Assembly: GCA_017304475.1 (NCBI GenBank) | Contig: JAFKKV010000011.1 | Span: 62,001 to 126,000, forward strand | From: Hyphomicrobiales bacterium | Lineage (GTDB): Bacteria > Pseudomonadota > Alphaproteobacteria > Rhizobiales > Phreatobacteraceae | Reading direction: 5' to 3' | Length of the DNA: 64,000 nucleotides | Shown: positions 18,759 through 27,871 of the stretch, in pieces | Position numbering within the stretch: position 1 is the stretch's first letter | How the letters are laid out: each line of letters starts with the position of its first letter | Made by a program: the position numbers and the translations under genes | Notes under the pieces: generated by a model | Seen by the model: the letters and a program-made list of their open reading frames with translations, nothing else | Told to the model about the DNA's origin: nothing | Databases searched by the model: none

Positions 18759-20972
18759 TCATTCCAGGCAGTCGAGCGGCAGGACCGAGGGGTCGGCGCT
18801 CTGCAGGATGTCGGCGGCGCGCATCGACTGGCCGGCATTTTCTTCGTTCGGGGTCACCTTGTTGGCTTCCAGGAAGGCGCGGACCAGGTCGAGCTTGATG
18901 CCGAAATTGATGTTCTGGGCGGTGCGCTCGCCGGAGATCTTGTCGATCTGCGAGACGACGACGCCGACGACATGGCCGAACTCGTCGAGCACCGGTCCGC
19001 CGGAATTGCCGGGCTGGGTGGGGGCGCTGTACTGGAACCGGCTCTGGTCGCCGAGAGCGCCGCGCATGCCGCTGACGAGACCCTCGGTGACATTGACGCC
19101 GCCGAGCTGCGAGCGGGCGGGGTAGCCGACCAGCACGACCCTTTCACCGGCGCGGATCGGCGTCTGGCTGCCGGCGCGCAGCGACAAGGCAGGGGTGGTG
19201 GCGCCTTCCTCCTGCAGCAAGGCGAGATCGGCGCCTTCGTCCTGGGCGATCATGCGCAGCGTGACGCGCTTGCCGTCGGGACGCGAAATCGCGACCGTGC
19301 CGCAGCCGTCGACGACATGCTGGTTGGTCAGCACGTGCCCGGTGGCGGAGACATAGAAACCGGTGCCGGTGGAAGCGAGATTGCCCACCCGCGGCGGCCG
19401 GCCGACCGAAATCTCCGGTTTGGCGCAGAGATCCTGGTCGCGCTGCTCGGCCGTCTGGCCGCCTTCATAGACGAGTTTCAGGTCCCAGCGGCAGCCGCCT
19501 TCCTCGGGAACCCGCAGCTCCAGGCGGAAGCGCCGGGGCAGGGTCTCCGAGCCGAGCCGGTCGTCGCCCCAATGGGTGTCGCTCACCGGGGTCAGATAGA
19601 GTTCGCGCACATCGGTGCGGCCCTGGTTGAGGAACACCAGGCGCCGCCCGCCCTCCGGGCCGCCGCCGTCGATGCGGAAGGCATTGGGGCCGCCAAAGGC
19701 GACCTCGCGGCGGTCGCAGATGTTCTGCCGCATGCGCCGCTCCTCGCGGCCGCCCTGATAGACGATGCGGAAGTCGAAATTGCACTGGTCGTCACGCTCG
19801 ACCTGGGTCGAGAAGCGCGCGCCCGGCGCGATGCGGTTGCTGCCGAGCCGATCCTCGCCCCAGGTGCTGACCTTGGAGGACGAGATGAACAGCGACTCGA
19901 TCGGGTTGGTGCCTTCGTTCAGCACCGCCACCTGCGACAAGCGCGGCGCCTGCGCAGCCTGGTTCGGCGCGGTCTTCTGCGCGCCGCGGCCGGGCGCCAG
20001 CGCCGGTCCGGTGAAGGACAGCTCGCGGGTCTCGCAGAGATTGACGTTGGGACGCACCTCCTCGCGGTTGTTGTCGAAGGTGACGCGCACGTCATATTGG
20101 CAGCCGCGGCCGCGCGGCATGCGCAGGGTGAACGAATTGCGCGCCGAGATCACGTCGCTGCCGAGCCGGTCGCGGCCCCAGGAATTGGCGCGGGCCTCGC
20201 GCACGTTCATGGTCTGGATGGTGATGCTGCCGCGGTTGAAGATCTCGACCTGCAGCTGTTCCTGCGGCGCGCCGGCCGTGCCGGGAGGGCCGCTCGGCGC
20301 GGGATTGCGGTCGCTGCCCTGGAACACCACCTCGCGATTGGTGCACAGATTGCGCCCCGTGAGCGTCTGGTCGTCGCTGCCCTCGAAGGTCGCGGTCACG
20401 TCGTAGACGCAGCCCTCCCGGCGGGTGAAGCGGCCGGTATAGGTTGCGCCGTCGGAGAGCACGGCCGAGCCCAGGATGTCGTCGCTGTCGTCGCCGTTGG
20501 GCGAGGTCAGCTTGAGCGTCTGCAAGGTGTTGCCGGTGCGGTTGCGCACCACGAAAAGGGCGATCGGGCCAGCCCGCTGCAGGTCCTGCGCCGTCGTCTC
20601 CGTGCGGCCGTCGAGGCTCAGTTCGGGGCGCTGGCAAAGGTCGATGCCGAAACGGCTTTCCTCGCGCCCTTCGGCATAGATCGCGCGCACGTCGAAGCGG
20701 CACTGCTGCTGCGCGTTGAGGCGGAAGCGCGTGCGCCTGCCGGCCGCGACCGTGTCGCTGCCGAGGCGGTCCTCACCCCAGGACGCCTCGTCGGTCGGCG
20801 CCACGAAGAGATATTGCAGGATCTGGTCGGAACGGTTGTAGACGGTGACCTCAGGCGAACGTGCAGCCGGGCGCTGGCGCTGCTGGGCTTCGGCGCCTGA
20901 TAGCGAGACCAGGGTGGCGCAGGCCACCGCCGCCAGGGCGAGACGGGCGGGCATCATGGGGAAAACCGACAT
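18759..20972 (-). CDS. Trypsin-like serine protease with five tandem Cys-pair domains
   Basis: A 737-residue exported protein. A signal peptide ends near AEAQQ (residue 31). Five domains of about 80 residues follow at roughly 41-120, 138-218, 240-320, 346-427 and 443-523. Each carries WGxDRLGS (degenerate in copy 2: SDDILGS) and two Cys exactly 22 residues apart (91/113, 188/210, 291/313, 397/419, 494/516), probably disulphides in the periplasm. The C-terminal domain (about 530-705) is an S1C trypsin-like protease with triad His552 (NQHVVDG), Asp582 (GADLAL) and Ser657 (GNSGGP). The start at 20972 gives a clean signal peptide; a longer frame to 21107 does not. No PDZ domain is seen, unlike DegP. 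The role of the repeats is unknown; target binding or zymogen control is a guess. Confidence 0.88.
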   Translation of the reverse strand: MSVFPMMPARLALAAVACATLVSLSGAEAQQRQRPAARSPEVTVYNRSDQILQYLFVAPTDEASWGEDRLGSDTVAAGRRTRFRLNAQQQCRFDVRAIYAEGREESRFGIDLCQRPELSLDGRTETTAQDLQRAGPIALFVVRNRTGNTLQTLKLTSPNGDDSDDILGSAVLSDGATYTGRFTRREGCVYDVTATFEGSDDQTLTGRNLCTNREVVFQGSDRNPAPSGPPGTAGAPQEQLQVEIFNRGSITIQTMNVREARANSWGRDRLGSDVISARNSFTLRMPRGRGCQYDVRVTFDNNREEVRPNVNLCETRELSFTGPALAPGRGAQKTAPNQAAQAPRLSQVAVLNEGTNPIESLFISSSKVSTWGEDRLGSNRIAPGARFSTQVERDDQCNFDFRIVYQGGREERRMRQNICDRREVAFGGPNAFRIDGGGPEGGRRLVFLNQGRTDVRELYLTPVSDTHWGDDRLGSETLPRRFRLELRVPEEGGCRWDLKLVYEGGQTAEQRDQDLCAKPEISVGRPPRVGNLASTGTGFYVSATGHVLTNQHVVDGCGTVAISRPDGKRVTLRMIAQDEGADLALLQEEGATTPALSLRAGSQTPIRAGERVVLVGYPARSQLGGVNVTEGLVSGMRGALGDQSRFQYSAPTQPGNSGGPVLDEFGHVVGVVVSQIDKISGERTAQNINFGIKLDLVRAFLEANKVTPNEENAGQSMRAADILQSADPSVLPLDCLE

Positions 20973-21233
20973 GGACGAAGAATCTCCACTCTCGCGTCCC
21001 ATCCCAGGGCGGGGCGCCTGATGTTGATGATTTAGGCGGGGTGGGTTTCTGCAGGATTTCGCCAGGACGTGGCATAACCGTGGCGAACCGCGCGCCCTGA
21101 AATCCACCTGAAATCTTTTTGCCGACCGGCACGGGCAGAGCCCGGGCCTCGCGCTGCGGCGTCGCCGCGGCCATCGGGGGTTGTCGCCACACCTCGATCA
21201 TGCCGCGATCGTAACCCGTGCCGACCGTTCGGG

Positions 21234-22550
21234 CTAGGGCTGCATCAGCGCCTTGGCCACCGCCATATAGGCCGGCAGCGAGATCGGGTCGTTGGCCGCA
21301 TTGGCGGCGACCGGATGCGACGCGTAGCGGACGATCACCATTTCGGCTTTCGGATCGACATAGATGCTCTGTCCATGAATGCCGCGGGCCATATAGGCCC
21401 CGTGTTCGTTGTGGCTCACCCACCACATGTTCCGGTACGACCAGCCGGGCAGGGTCGCATAGCCGGCTTTGGCGAAATGCCCCCGGTCGCCGCCGCGCTC
21501 GATATCCTCGACGACTGCGGCCGGGATGATCTGCTGGCCGTTGAAGCGCCCGCGATTGCGCATCATCTCGCCGAAGCGGGCAAGGTCGCGCAGCGTCGTG
21601 TTGAGCCCGCCGCCGCCTGATTCGGTGCCGATCGCATCGACCATGAAAAAGGCGTCGCCCTCGGCACCGAGCTTCGACCAGATCTCGCTGGACAGGAGGT
21701 CGGCCATCGACTGGTCGCCGACGCGCCGGATGATCCAGGCCAGCACCTCGGCATTGACGGTCTTATAGGCGAAGGCCTGGCCATGCTCGCCTTCCTTCCG
21801 CAACTGGGTGAGAAAATCATAGAAGGAGCGGGGCCCCTGGTAATTGGGGCCGGCCGGCAGCATTCCTCCGGCCCGGGCATAGTTCCACACCTCGGCATTG
21901 GGGTCGGCATAGTTCTCCGAATACTGCACCCCGATGGTCATATCCATGACCTGCCGCACCGTCGCATCGGCATAGGCCGTGCCGGCCATTTCCGGGACGT
22001 AGCGGGTGACCAGCGCGGCAGGGTCGAGCTTGCCCTGGGCCGCCAGGACCGCCGCGAGCGTCCCGACGACGGACTTGGTCAGCGACATCGCGATATGCGG
22101 CCGATGGGCGTTGAGCGCGCCGAAATAGCGCTCATAGACGAGCTGGCCGCGGTGCAGCACCAGAATGCCGTCGGCATAGGTTCCAGCCAGCGCCTCCTCG
22201 AAGGTCATGGCCTTGCCGTCCAGGCTGGTGAACCGGATGCCACCGAGGTCGCGTTCGGCTGGTGGCAGCGCGGCGACCGGCGCCTCGCCGCGCCAGACCG
22301 CCGCGGTCGGGACCAGCTGACGCATGTTGCTGAAGGTCCAGCGGGTCGCGGGGAAGCGATAGCCCGAGCCGTTGTCGAAGCGGACGGTCCGGTCGGCCGG
22401 CGGCGGGAAGCCGCGCATGATGCCGAGCCGGGCCGGATCGCTGTCCGCGGCGCTCGGAAAGGTCGGGGGGGTCTGGGCGAGGGCGGGCGAGAAGCCGCCG
22501 ACGACGAGGCCGGCGGCGAGGCCGAGGGTCGATCGGATATGATGACGCAT
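21234..22550 (-). CDS. Class C beta-lactamase-like serine hydrolase (NylB-like)
   Basis: A 438-residue exported hydrolase. The signal peptide is residues 1-25 (GGFSPALAQ), then a beta-lactamase/transpeptidase-like domain with the nucleophile motif SxxK in AMSLTKSVVG and the YxN-type motif in GVQYSENY. The order and the region around GTYADGILVLHRGQLVYERYF fit the AmpC-like family that includes esterases and 6-aminohexanoate-dimer hydrolases. The substrate cannot be deduced. It is transcribed towards the protease gene, 261 bases away, but no evidence ties the two. Confidence 0.85.
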   Translation of the reverse strand: MRHHIRSTLGLAAGLVVGGFSPALAQTPPTFPSAADSDPARLGIMRGFPPPADRTVRFDNGSGYRFPATRWTFSNMRQLVPTAAVWRGEAPVAALPPAERDLGGIRFTSLDGKAMTFEEALAGTYADGILVLHRGQLVYERYFGALNAHRPHIAMSLTKSVVGTLAAVLAAQGKLDPAALVTRYVPEMAGTAYADATVRQVMDMTIGVQYSENYADPNAEVWNYARAGGMLPAGPNYQGPRSFYDFLTQLRKEGEHGQAFAYKTVNAEVLAWIIRRVGDQSMADLLSSEIWSKLGAEGDAFFMVDAIGTESGGGGLNTTLRDLARFGEMMRNRGRFNGQQIIPAAVVEDIERGGDRGHFAKAGYATLPGWSYRNMWWVSHNEHGAYMARGIHGQSIYVDPKAEMVIVRYASHPVAANAANDPISLPAYMAVAKALMQP

Positions 22551-23077
22551 GGCTTGTGTGAGGGCTCGACGGGTTGTGGACGGAGAGGCCGGATCGCGGA
22601 ATGCGTGCCCGGAACTCTATGCCCGCCCGCAAGCGATGCCAATTGCCCAGATGCGGTCGCGCGCGGCATCCAACAATCCCGCCAGGTGACGAATTCCACC
22701 CCGTTGATGGGCCGTCCGGCGCGCCACGTGCCACCGCTCTTTCGCCATCTGGCCACTGCGCGATCGCCCTGGACCGTACCGCCGGCCGCGTCGGCGGAGA
22801 CGCCGCGCCAAAGTGCGTTCTCCAAGTTGTAGTCTTTATAAAAATCACATTTTACCAGAAATAGAGCAATTTTCTCTGCGGTGGATAGCACGATTCAAAT
22901 TTGTTGAAATGACTTAAGGCGCATTGAGGATGTCGGCGCTTTTAAAGTGTAACAATTACAAAGTGAAACGTTGTCGCAGGGGCGTATTGAATCGATAATA
23001 TTGGTCATATAGTTGTCTTCGACGATTGTTTCTGAGTCGAATGCCATGATAGGTGGCTCTGCCGACAGGAGATCGAC
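22551..23077 (+). promoter_or_regulatory. Control region of the siderophore receptor gene
   Basis: The distal half (22551-22820) shows nothing I can support. From about 22830 the DNA turns A/T-rich. It contains a TTCAA-N5-TTGAA inverted repeat (22894-22908), a direct repeat AAAGTGTAAC / AAAGTGAAAC (22944-22953 and 22960-22969), and a perfect TGTAA-CAA-TTACA palindrome (22948-22960). A fair sigma70-like promoter follows: TTGTCG (22971-22976), 17 bases, GATAAT (22994-22999). The palindrome just upstream of the -35 box is well placed for a regulator. No classical Fur box or RirA operator was recognised. Confidence 0.45.
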
Positions 23078-25285
23078 ATGGCCTCGACACGTCCCCGAAA
23101 GACCTATCCGATTGCGGCCATCCTGCTCTTGTCGCTTGGCGAAGACGTGCTCGCGCAAGCATCGTCGTCTGCCCACGAGGAGCTGCCTCCCATCGAGGTG
23201 CAGGTCCGGTCCGCGCCTCCATTGCCGTCGACAGGCACGGTCGGACAGCCGCCGGTGCCCTATGCGGGCGGTCAGGTCGGAACCGGCGCGCGCCTCGGCA
23301 TGCTGGGCAATCGCTCGTTCCTGGCGACGCCGTTCAACGTGACGGGCTATACTGGGAAACTGATCGCGGACCAGCAGGCCAGAACGATCGCCGACGTCGT
23401 GCAAAATGACCCGTCGGTGCGCAACGACGTTTCGCCGTTCAGCGAGCGTGATGCGTTCTTCATTCGCGGCTTCTCGGTCGTTGCCCTCGACACTGCCTTC
23501 GACAGCTTGTTCTACATTGCCAATCCGCGCCGCAGCTTCACCGAGGGTGTCGAACGCGTCGAAATCCTGAAGGGCCCAAGCGCTTTTCTCAGCGGCGGCC
23601 TCGCCCGTGTCGGCGGCACGATCAACCTCGTTCCCAAGCGCGCCACCGACGAGCCGCTGACGCGGGTCACGACATCCTTCGCCAGCCGGGCGCAGATCGG
23701 AACCCATGTCGATATCGGCCGCCGCTTCGGCCCGGCCAACGAGTGGGGCATGCGGCTGAACGCCTCCTATCGCGGCGGCGCGACGCCTTTGGACAACAAT
23801 GCCATCGAAGTCGGCGTGGTCGCGCTGGGCCTCGATTATCGCGGCGAGCGGTTCCGTGCGTCGCTGGACCTGACCCATAGCAGGCAGGACGTCACGGCGC
23901 CGACATCGCTGTTCAATTCAGTCGCGCCGAACATTCCCATTCCCAGGGCGCCGAACAACCGCCTCAACACGGCGAGCTCGCTCGAATATATCGACAGCCG
24001 CTACAACATGGCGGCTGGGCGGGTCGAATACGACCTTCTGCCGCAGGTGACGGTCTATGCCGCGGGCGGCATCAGCCGCTATTACGAGGACTTCCTGCAA
24101 TCATCCTACCGGATCACCAGCGCGACCGGGCAGGCGACCAACACGCTCGCCATTCAGCCCCAGGAAATCCAGGGATTGACCGGCGAGGTGGGTTTGCGCG
24201 CCCAGTTCGACACCGGCTTTATCGGTCATCAGTTGAACGTCTCGGCGGTCCAGGCGGAGAACCGCAACTTCCGCGGCGGTTTCAATCCGATCGCCCTGCC
24301 GAGCTGGGTCACCAATATCTACAATCCGGTCTACCTGCCGCGGGGCTCGTTCCCGTCGATGACCTTGCCGCGCTCCAATTCGCTGCCGCTGTTCACGCAA
24401 CTCACCGCGCGCAGCATAGCGATCTCGGACACCCTGTCGCTCGGCGGCGACCGCATCCAGCTGACGCTCGGCGGGCGCTATCAGTCCATCGACCTGAGAA
24501 GCTATGGCACCCGTCCGGGGCCGACGCTCGGCGCGCTGGCGACCAGCTACCAGGAGGGCAAGTTCACGCCCGCCGTCGCCCTGGTGGTCCGTCCGTTCGA
24601 GCGCCTGTCGATCTACGGCAACTATGTCGAGGCTCTCACCGAAGGGCCGACCGCTCCCGCGACGGCGGCCAATGCCAATGCGGTCTTCGCCCCCACCGTC
24701 AACAAGCAGATGGAGGTCGGCGTCAAATACGATCTCGGCACGGTGGCGCTCACGGCTTCGCTGTTCGAGATCCGGCAGCCGAACGCCTTCACCGACCCCG
24801 CCACCAACGTGTTTTCCGTCAGCGGCCTGCAGCGCAACCGTGGCGCCGAACTCGTCGTCTTCGGCGAGCCGACCCCCGGCGTGCGGCTGCTGGGCGGCGT
24901 GACCTTCATCGATGCGGAGTTGGCCAATACGCTCGGGGGCAGGTTCAACGGCAACACCGCTCCCGGCGTCCCGGCCGTCGCGGTCAACCTCTACGGTGAA
25001 TATGATGTGCCGTCGTGGCTGGCTGCGGGCCTGACCCTGACCGGCCGCGTCATTTATTCGGGCAAACAATTCTACGACCAGGCGAATACGCAATCGATCC
25101 CGGCCTGGACCCGTTTCGACGCCGGCCTGCGCTACGTCTTCCAGAGGCCGACGGGCAAGGACGTGACCATCAGGGTGGCCGTCGAAAACGTCTTGAACAC
25201 GTCCTATTGGGCCACGGCCTCCAGGGGCTTCCTGAGCGTCGGCGCCCCGCGCACGGTCATGGTCTCGACAACCTTCGATTTCTGA
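23078..25285 (+). CDS. TonB-dependent siderophore receptor
   Basis: A 735-residue outer-membrane receptor for a ferric siderophore. A signal peptide covers about residues 1-26 (ending VLAQA). The plug domain runs about 75-195 with NDPSVRNDVSPFSERDAFFIRG and VERVEILKGPSAFLSGG, the FhuA/FepA-type signature. The rest forms the beta-barrel and ends in MVSTTFDF, with the terminal aromatic needed for outer-membrane assembly. AGGAG precedes the ATG by seven bases. It leads the binding protein, permease, ATPase and petrobactin biosynthesis genes, so ferric petrobactin or its photoproduct is the likely ligand. Confidence 0.93.
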   Translation: MASTRPRKTYPIAAILLLSLGEDVLAQASSSAHEELPPIEVQVRSAPPLPSTGTVGQPPVPYAGGQVGTGARLGMLGNRSFLATPFNVTGYTGKLIADQQARTIADVVQNDPSVRNDVSPFSERDAFFIRGFSVVALDTAFDSLFYIANPRRSFTEGVERVEILKGPSAFLSGGLARVGGTINLVPKRATDEPLTRVTTSFASRAQIGTHVDIGRRFGPANEWGMRLNASYRGGATPLDNNAIEVGVVALGLDYRGERFRASLDLTHSRQDVTAPTSLFNSVAPNIPIPRAPNNRLNTASSLEYIDSRYNMAAGRVEYDLLPQVTVYAAGGISRYYEDFLQSSYRITSATGQATNTLAIQPQEIQGLTGEVGLRAQFDTGFIGHQLNVSAVQAENRNFRGGFNPIALPSWVTNIYNPVYLPRGSFPSMTLPRSNSLPLFTQLTARSIAISDTLSLGGDRIQLTLGGRYQSIDLRSYGTRPGPTLGALATSYQEGKFTPAVALVVRPFERLSIYGNYVEALTEGPTAPATAANANAVFAPTVNKQMEVGVKYDLGTVALTASLFEIRQPNAFTDPATNVFSVSGLQRNRGAELVVFGEPTPGVRLLGGVTFIDAELANTLGGRFNGNTAPGVPAVAVNLYGEYDVPSWLAAGLTLTGRVIYSGKQFYDQANTQSIPAWTRFDAGLRYVFQRPTGKDVTIRVAVENVLNTSYWATASRGFLSVGAPRTVMVSTTFDF

Positions 25286-25395
25286 CCTGCCGGCTCGGGT
25301 GCCGCCGGGCGTTTGCCTCAAGCTATCCGGCACGCTCGCTCCGCTTCGCATTCCTGCTTCGTGTCGAACTCCCGTTCAGTTCCGGATCCTGGCCG

Positions 25396-26589
25396 ATGAC
25401 GATGCCCACGAGACATCTGTTTGATCGTAGCGAGAGCGGCCCGCCCGTCTCGAAGGGCCGGCTTGCCGGCGCGGCCATGAGCTGCCTCCGCCGCCTTGCT
25501 GTGGTGCTGTCGCTCGCCGCCTTGCCGGCGGTGGCTCCGGCGGCGGAGGTCGTCGACCTCGCGGGGCGGCGGCTTCAGATCCCCGATCGCGTCGAGCGCA
25601 TCATCATCGGGGAAGGGCGCTACATCCCCACGCTCGCCATCCTCGACCGGGAGAACCCGGTCGGCCGTCTCGTCGGCATGCTCGGGGATTATGAGGACAT
25701 CGACCCGGCGAACTATGCCCGTTACCGCGCCCGCTTTCCCGATATCGACAAGGTCCAGCGCATCGGCCGCAGCGCGCGCGACAGCTTCAGTGTCGAGCAG
25801 GCCATCGCCGCCCGGCCCCAACTGGCGATCTTCGGCCTCGGCGGTCATGGGCCGGGAACACGCTCCACGGAGGTGATACGCGCGCTGGAGGCCGCCGGCG
25901 TCGTCATCGTCTTCGTCGATTTCCGCAGCGATCCGCTCGTCAACACGCCGCGTTCGCTCGAACTGCTCGGCAAGGTTCTCGGCCAGGAGGCGCGGGCCGC
26001 GGAATTTCTGTCGGCCTGGCGCGCGGCGCTTGCGACCGTCACCGAGCGCCTCGCGCGCGAAAAACCGGCCCCGGCCCGCGTCTTCGTCGAGAGCCGCGTC
26101 GGTCTCGGCAGAGGCTGCTGCGAGACCATGACCCGCGGCATGATGGGACGCTTCGTCACGGCCGCCGGCGGCGTCAATGTGGCCGACGCCATCCTGCCCG
26201 GCGAGGCCGGCGTCGTCAGCCTCGAATGGCTCATCGCCAATCCGCCCGACGTCTATATCGGCACTGCGATCGGCAGCGGCCGGCGCGACGCGGCATCGTG
26301 GCTGGCCCTGGGCGCCGGCGTCACCGAGGCGGCGGCCCGTGCGCGCCTCGCCGCCTCGCTCGCCCGGCCGGGCATTGCCGACCTCCCCGCCGTCGCGCAG
26401 GGGCGGGCACACGCCATCTGGCACCACTTCTACAATTCGCCCTTCAATGTCGCCGCGGTTCAGGTCTTCGCGAAATGGCTGCACCCCCAGCTTTTCGCCG
26501 ATCTCGAACCCGAGGGCCTGCTCGCCGATCTGCACAACCGGTTCCAGCCCTTCCCGCTCGACGGGGCCTATTGGGTGAGCAGCAAATGA
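25396..26589 (+). CDS. Iron-siderophore ABC transporter substrate-binding protein
   Basis: A periplasmic class III (FepB/FhuD-like) binding protein of up to 397 residues. It has AEVVDLAGRRLQIPDRVERI, the usual opening after the signal peptide, then RPQLAIFGLGG and FVDFRSDPL. The C-terminal half has GRAHAIWHHFYNSPFNVAAVQ. A hydrophobic signal sequence with AVAPAA is clear. The ATG at 25396 would place 27 residues before it, and the ATG at 25477 gives a textbook signal peptide, so the shorter start is quite possible. The stop overlaps the next short frame by ATGA. It delivers the ferric siderophore to the permease encoded at 26729. Confidence 0.88.
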   Translation: MTMPTRHLFDRSESGPPVSKGRLAGAAMSCLRRLAVVLSLAALPAVAPAAEVVDLAGRRLQIPDRVERIIIGEGRYIPTLAILDRENPVGRLVGMLGDYEDIDPANYARYRARFPDIDKVQRIGRSARDSFSVEQAIAARPQLAIFGLGGHGPGTRSTEVIRALEAAGVVIVFVDFRSDPLVNTPRSLELLGKVLGQEARAAEFLSAWRAALATVTERLAREKPAPARVFVESRVGLGRGCCETMTRGMMGRFVTAAGGVNVADAILPGEAGVVSLEWLIANPPDVYIGTAIGSGRRDAASWLALGAGVTEAAARARLAASLARPGIADLPAVAQGRAHAIWHHFYNSPFNVAAVQVFAKWLHPQLFADLEPEGLLADLHNRFQPFPLDGAYWVSSK

Positions 26590-26732
26590 CCGTGACCCAC
26601 GCGGTGCCTCGCACCGAACGGGATGTGGATGTACGAGGCGATCGCCAGGGCCGCCGCATGCGCGGTCGCCGCGAGCCTCGCTCCCGGGGATGGCGCGCCG
26701 GCGCCGCCCTTTTTCGGAGCGCGCGCGCATGA
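26586..26732 (+). CDS. Small Arg-rich coupled ORF of unknown function
   Basis: A 48-codon frame that begins in an ATGA overlap with the binding-protein stop and ends in an ATGA overlap with the permease start. The product would be strongly basic with no membrane segment or recognised domain. Arg-rich products are also what random GC-rich frames give, so it may be only a translational bridge or not a gene. The double overlap is the sole evidence for it. The permease could instead start at the ATG at 26690, inside this frame. Confidence 0.3.
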   Translation: MTVTHAVPRTERDVDVRGDRQGRRMRGRREPRSRGWRAGAALFRSARA

Positions 26733-27871
26733 CGAAACCGGCGCACGGCCCGGCCCCGGCCAGTCTCGGCGGCGCTGCCCGTCATGGCGGGAGAGCCGCG
26801 GGCCCGCCGCCGTCGCGCGTCGCGCTTTCGGACGCCGGCGAGCGTGTGCTGACGCTTTATGCGGCCCAGCTCCGCAAGCGGGCATTCATCGTCGCCACCT
26901 TGCTGGCCGCTGCCGTCATGGGCCTCTTCCTCGACCTGACGACGGGTCCTTCCGGGCTGCCGTTCCGCCAGACATGGGCCGCCCTGACCGGGGCTCCAGA
27001 GGCCGGCCGGGCGGCGGAAGTCATCGTCTGGCACGTCCGCCTGCCGATCGCCGCGATGGCGATCCTCGTCGGCATCGCGCTCTCGCTCGCCGGCGCGGAG
27101 ATGCAGACCATCCTCGACAATCCGCTCGCCAGCCCCTTCACGCTGGGCGTCTCGGCGGCGGCGTCGGTCGGCGCGGCGCTGACGATCGTGCTCGGCTTGA
27201 GCCTGCCCTATCTGCCGTCCAGCCTCGCCGTGGCGGGCAATGCCTTTCTGTTTGCCTTCGGATCGGTGCTGCTGCTCCAGGCTCTGGCGCGCAGGAGCGA
27301 GGGCGGACCCTATCTCCTGGTGCTTTTCGGGGTCGGCCTCGTCTTTGCCTTCAATGCGCTGCTCGCCCTGGTGCAGTTCCTGGGATCGGCGGAAGCGCTG
27401 CAGGAACTCGCCTTCTGGACGATGGGCAGCCTTGCGCGCGCCGACTGGACGGCGATCGCCATCCTGGCCTCGGTGGTCACGATCATCGCTCCCTGCTCGT
27501 TCGCCGCGTCCAGCAGCCTGAACGCGCTGCGCCTGGGCAACGACCGGGCGGCGAGCTACGGCATCGACGTTGGGCGCCTGCGTTTCCTGTCGCTGCTGCG
27601 GTCGAGCCTGCTCGCTGCGACGGCGGTCGCCTTCGTCGGCACGATCGGTTTCGTCGGGCTCGTCGGGCCTCATATCGCCCGCATGCTGATCGGCGAAGAC
27701 CACCGCTTCTTCCTGCCGACCGCGGCCCTGACGGGCGCGGTGGTCATGTCGTTCGCCTCGATCGCCAGCAAGCTGGTCGTCACCGGCGCGCTGCTGCCGG
27801 TGGGCATCGTCACATCGCTGGTCGGATTGCCGGTCTTCTTCATCCTGATCATGCGGCAGCGGCGGCGATGA
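26729..27871 (+). CDS. FecCD-family siderophore ABC transporter permease
   Basis: A 380-residue inner-membrane permease with about nine or ten hydrophobic segments. Signature stretches are LRLPIAAMAILVGIALSLAG (PRL-type start), then NPLASPFTLGVSAAASVGAA. The cytoplasmic coupling region FVGTIGFVGLVGPHIARML contains the G-P-H-x-R motif that contacts the ATPase. An N-terminal extension of about 55 residues, rich in Gly, Pro and Ala, precedes the first helix and is longer than usual. The start at 26729 overlaps the preceding frame by ATGA; 26690 is an alternative. The stop overlaps the ATPase start by ATGA. It forms one importer with its neighbours. Confidence 0.92.
   Translation: MTKPAHGPAPASLGGAARHGGRAAGPPPSRVALSDAGERVLTLYAAQLRKRAFIVATLLAAAVMGLFLDLTTGPSGLPFRQTWAALTGAPEAGRAAEVIVWHVRLPIAAMAILVGIALSLAGAEMQTILDNPLASPFTLGVSAAASVGAALTIVLGLSLPYLPSSLAVAGNAFLFAFGSVLLLQALARRSEGGPYLLVLFGVGLVFAFNALLALVQFLGSAEALQELAFWTMGSLARADWTAIAILASVVTIIAPCSFAASSSLNALRLGNDRAASYGIDVGRLRFLSLLRSSLLAATAVAFVGTIGFVGLVGPHIARMLIGEDHRFFLPTAALTGAVVMSFASIASKLVVTGALLPVGIVTSLVGLPVFFILIMRQRRR

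Noticed and set aside
18972..20900. Open frame of 642 codons on the plus strand
   Set aside because: It lies fully antisense to the repeat protease, whose signal peptide, Cys spacing and catalytic triad show the minus strand is coding.
22895..23878. Minus-strand frame overlapping the receptor promoter and gene
   Set aside because: Antisense to the TonB receptor plug region and without recognisable sequence.
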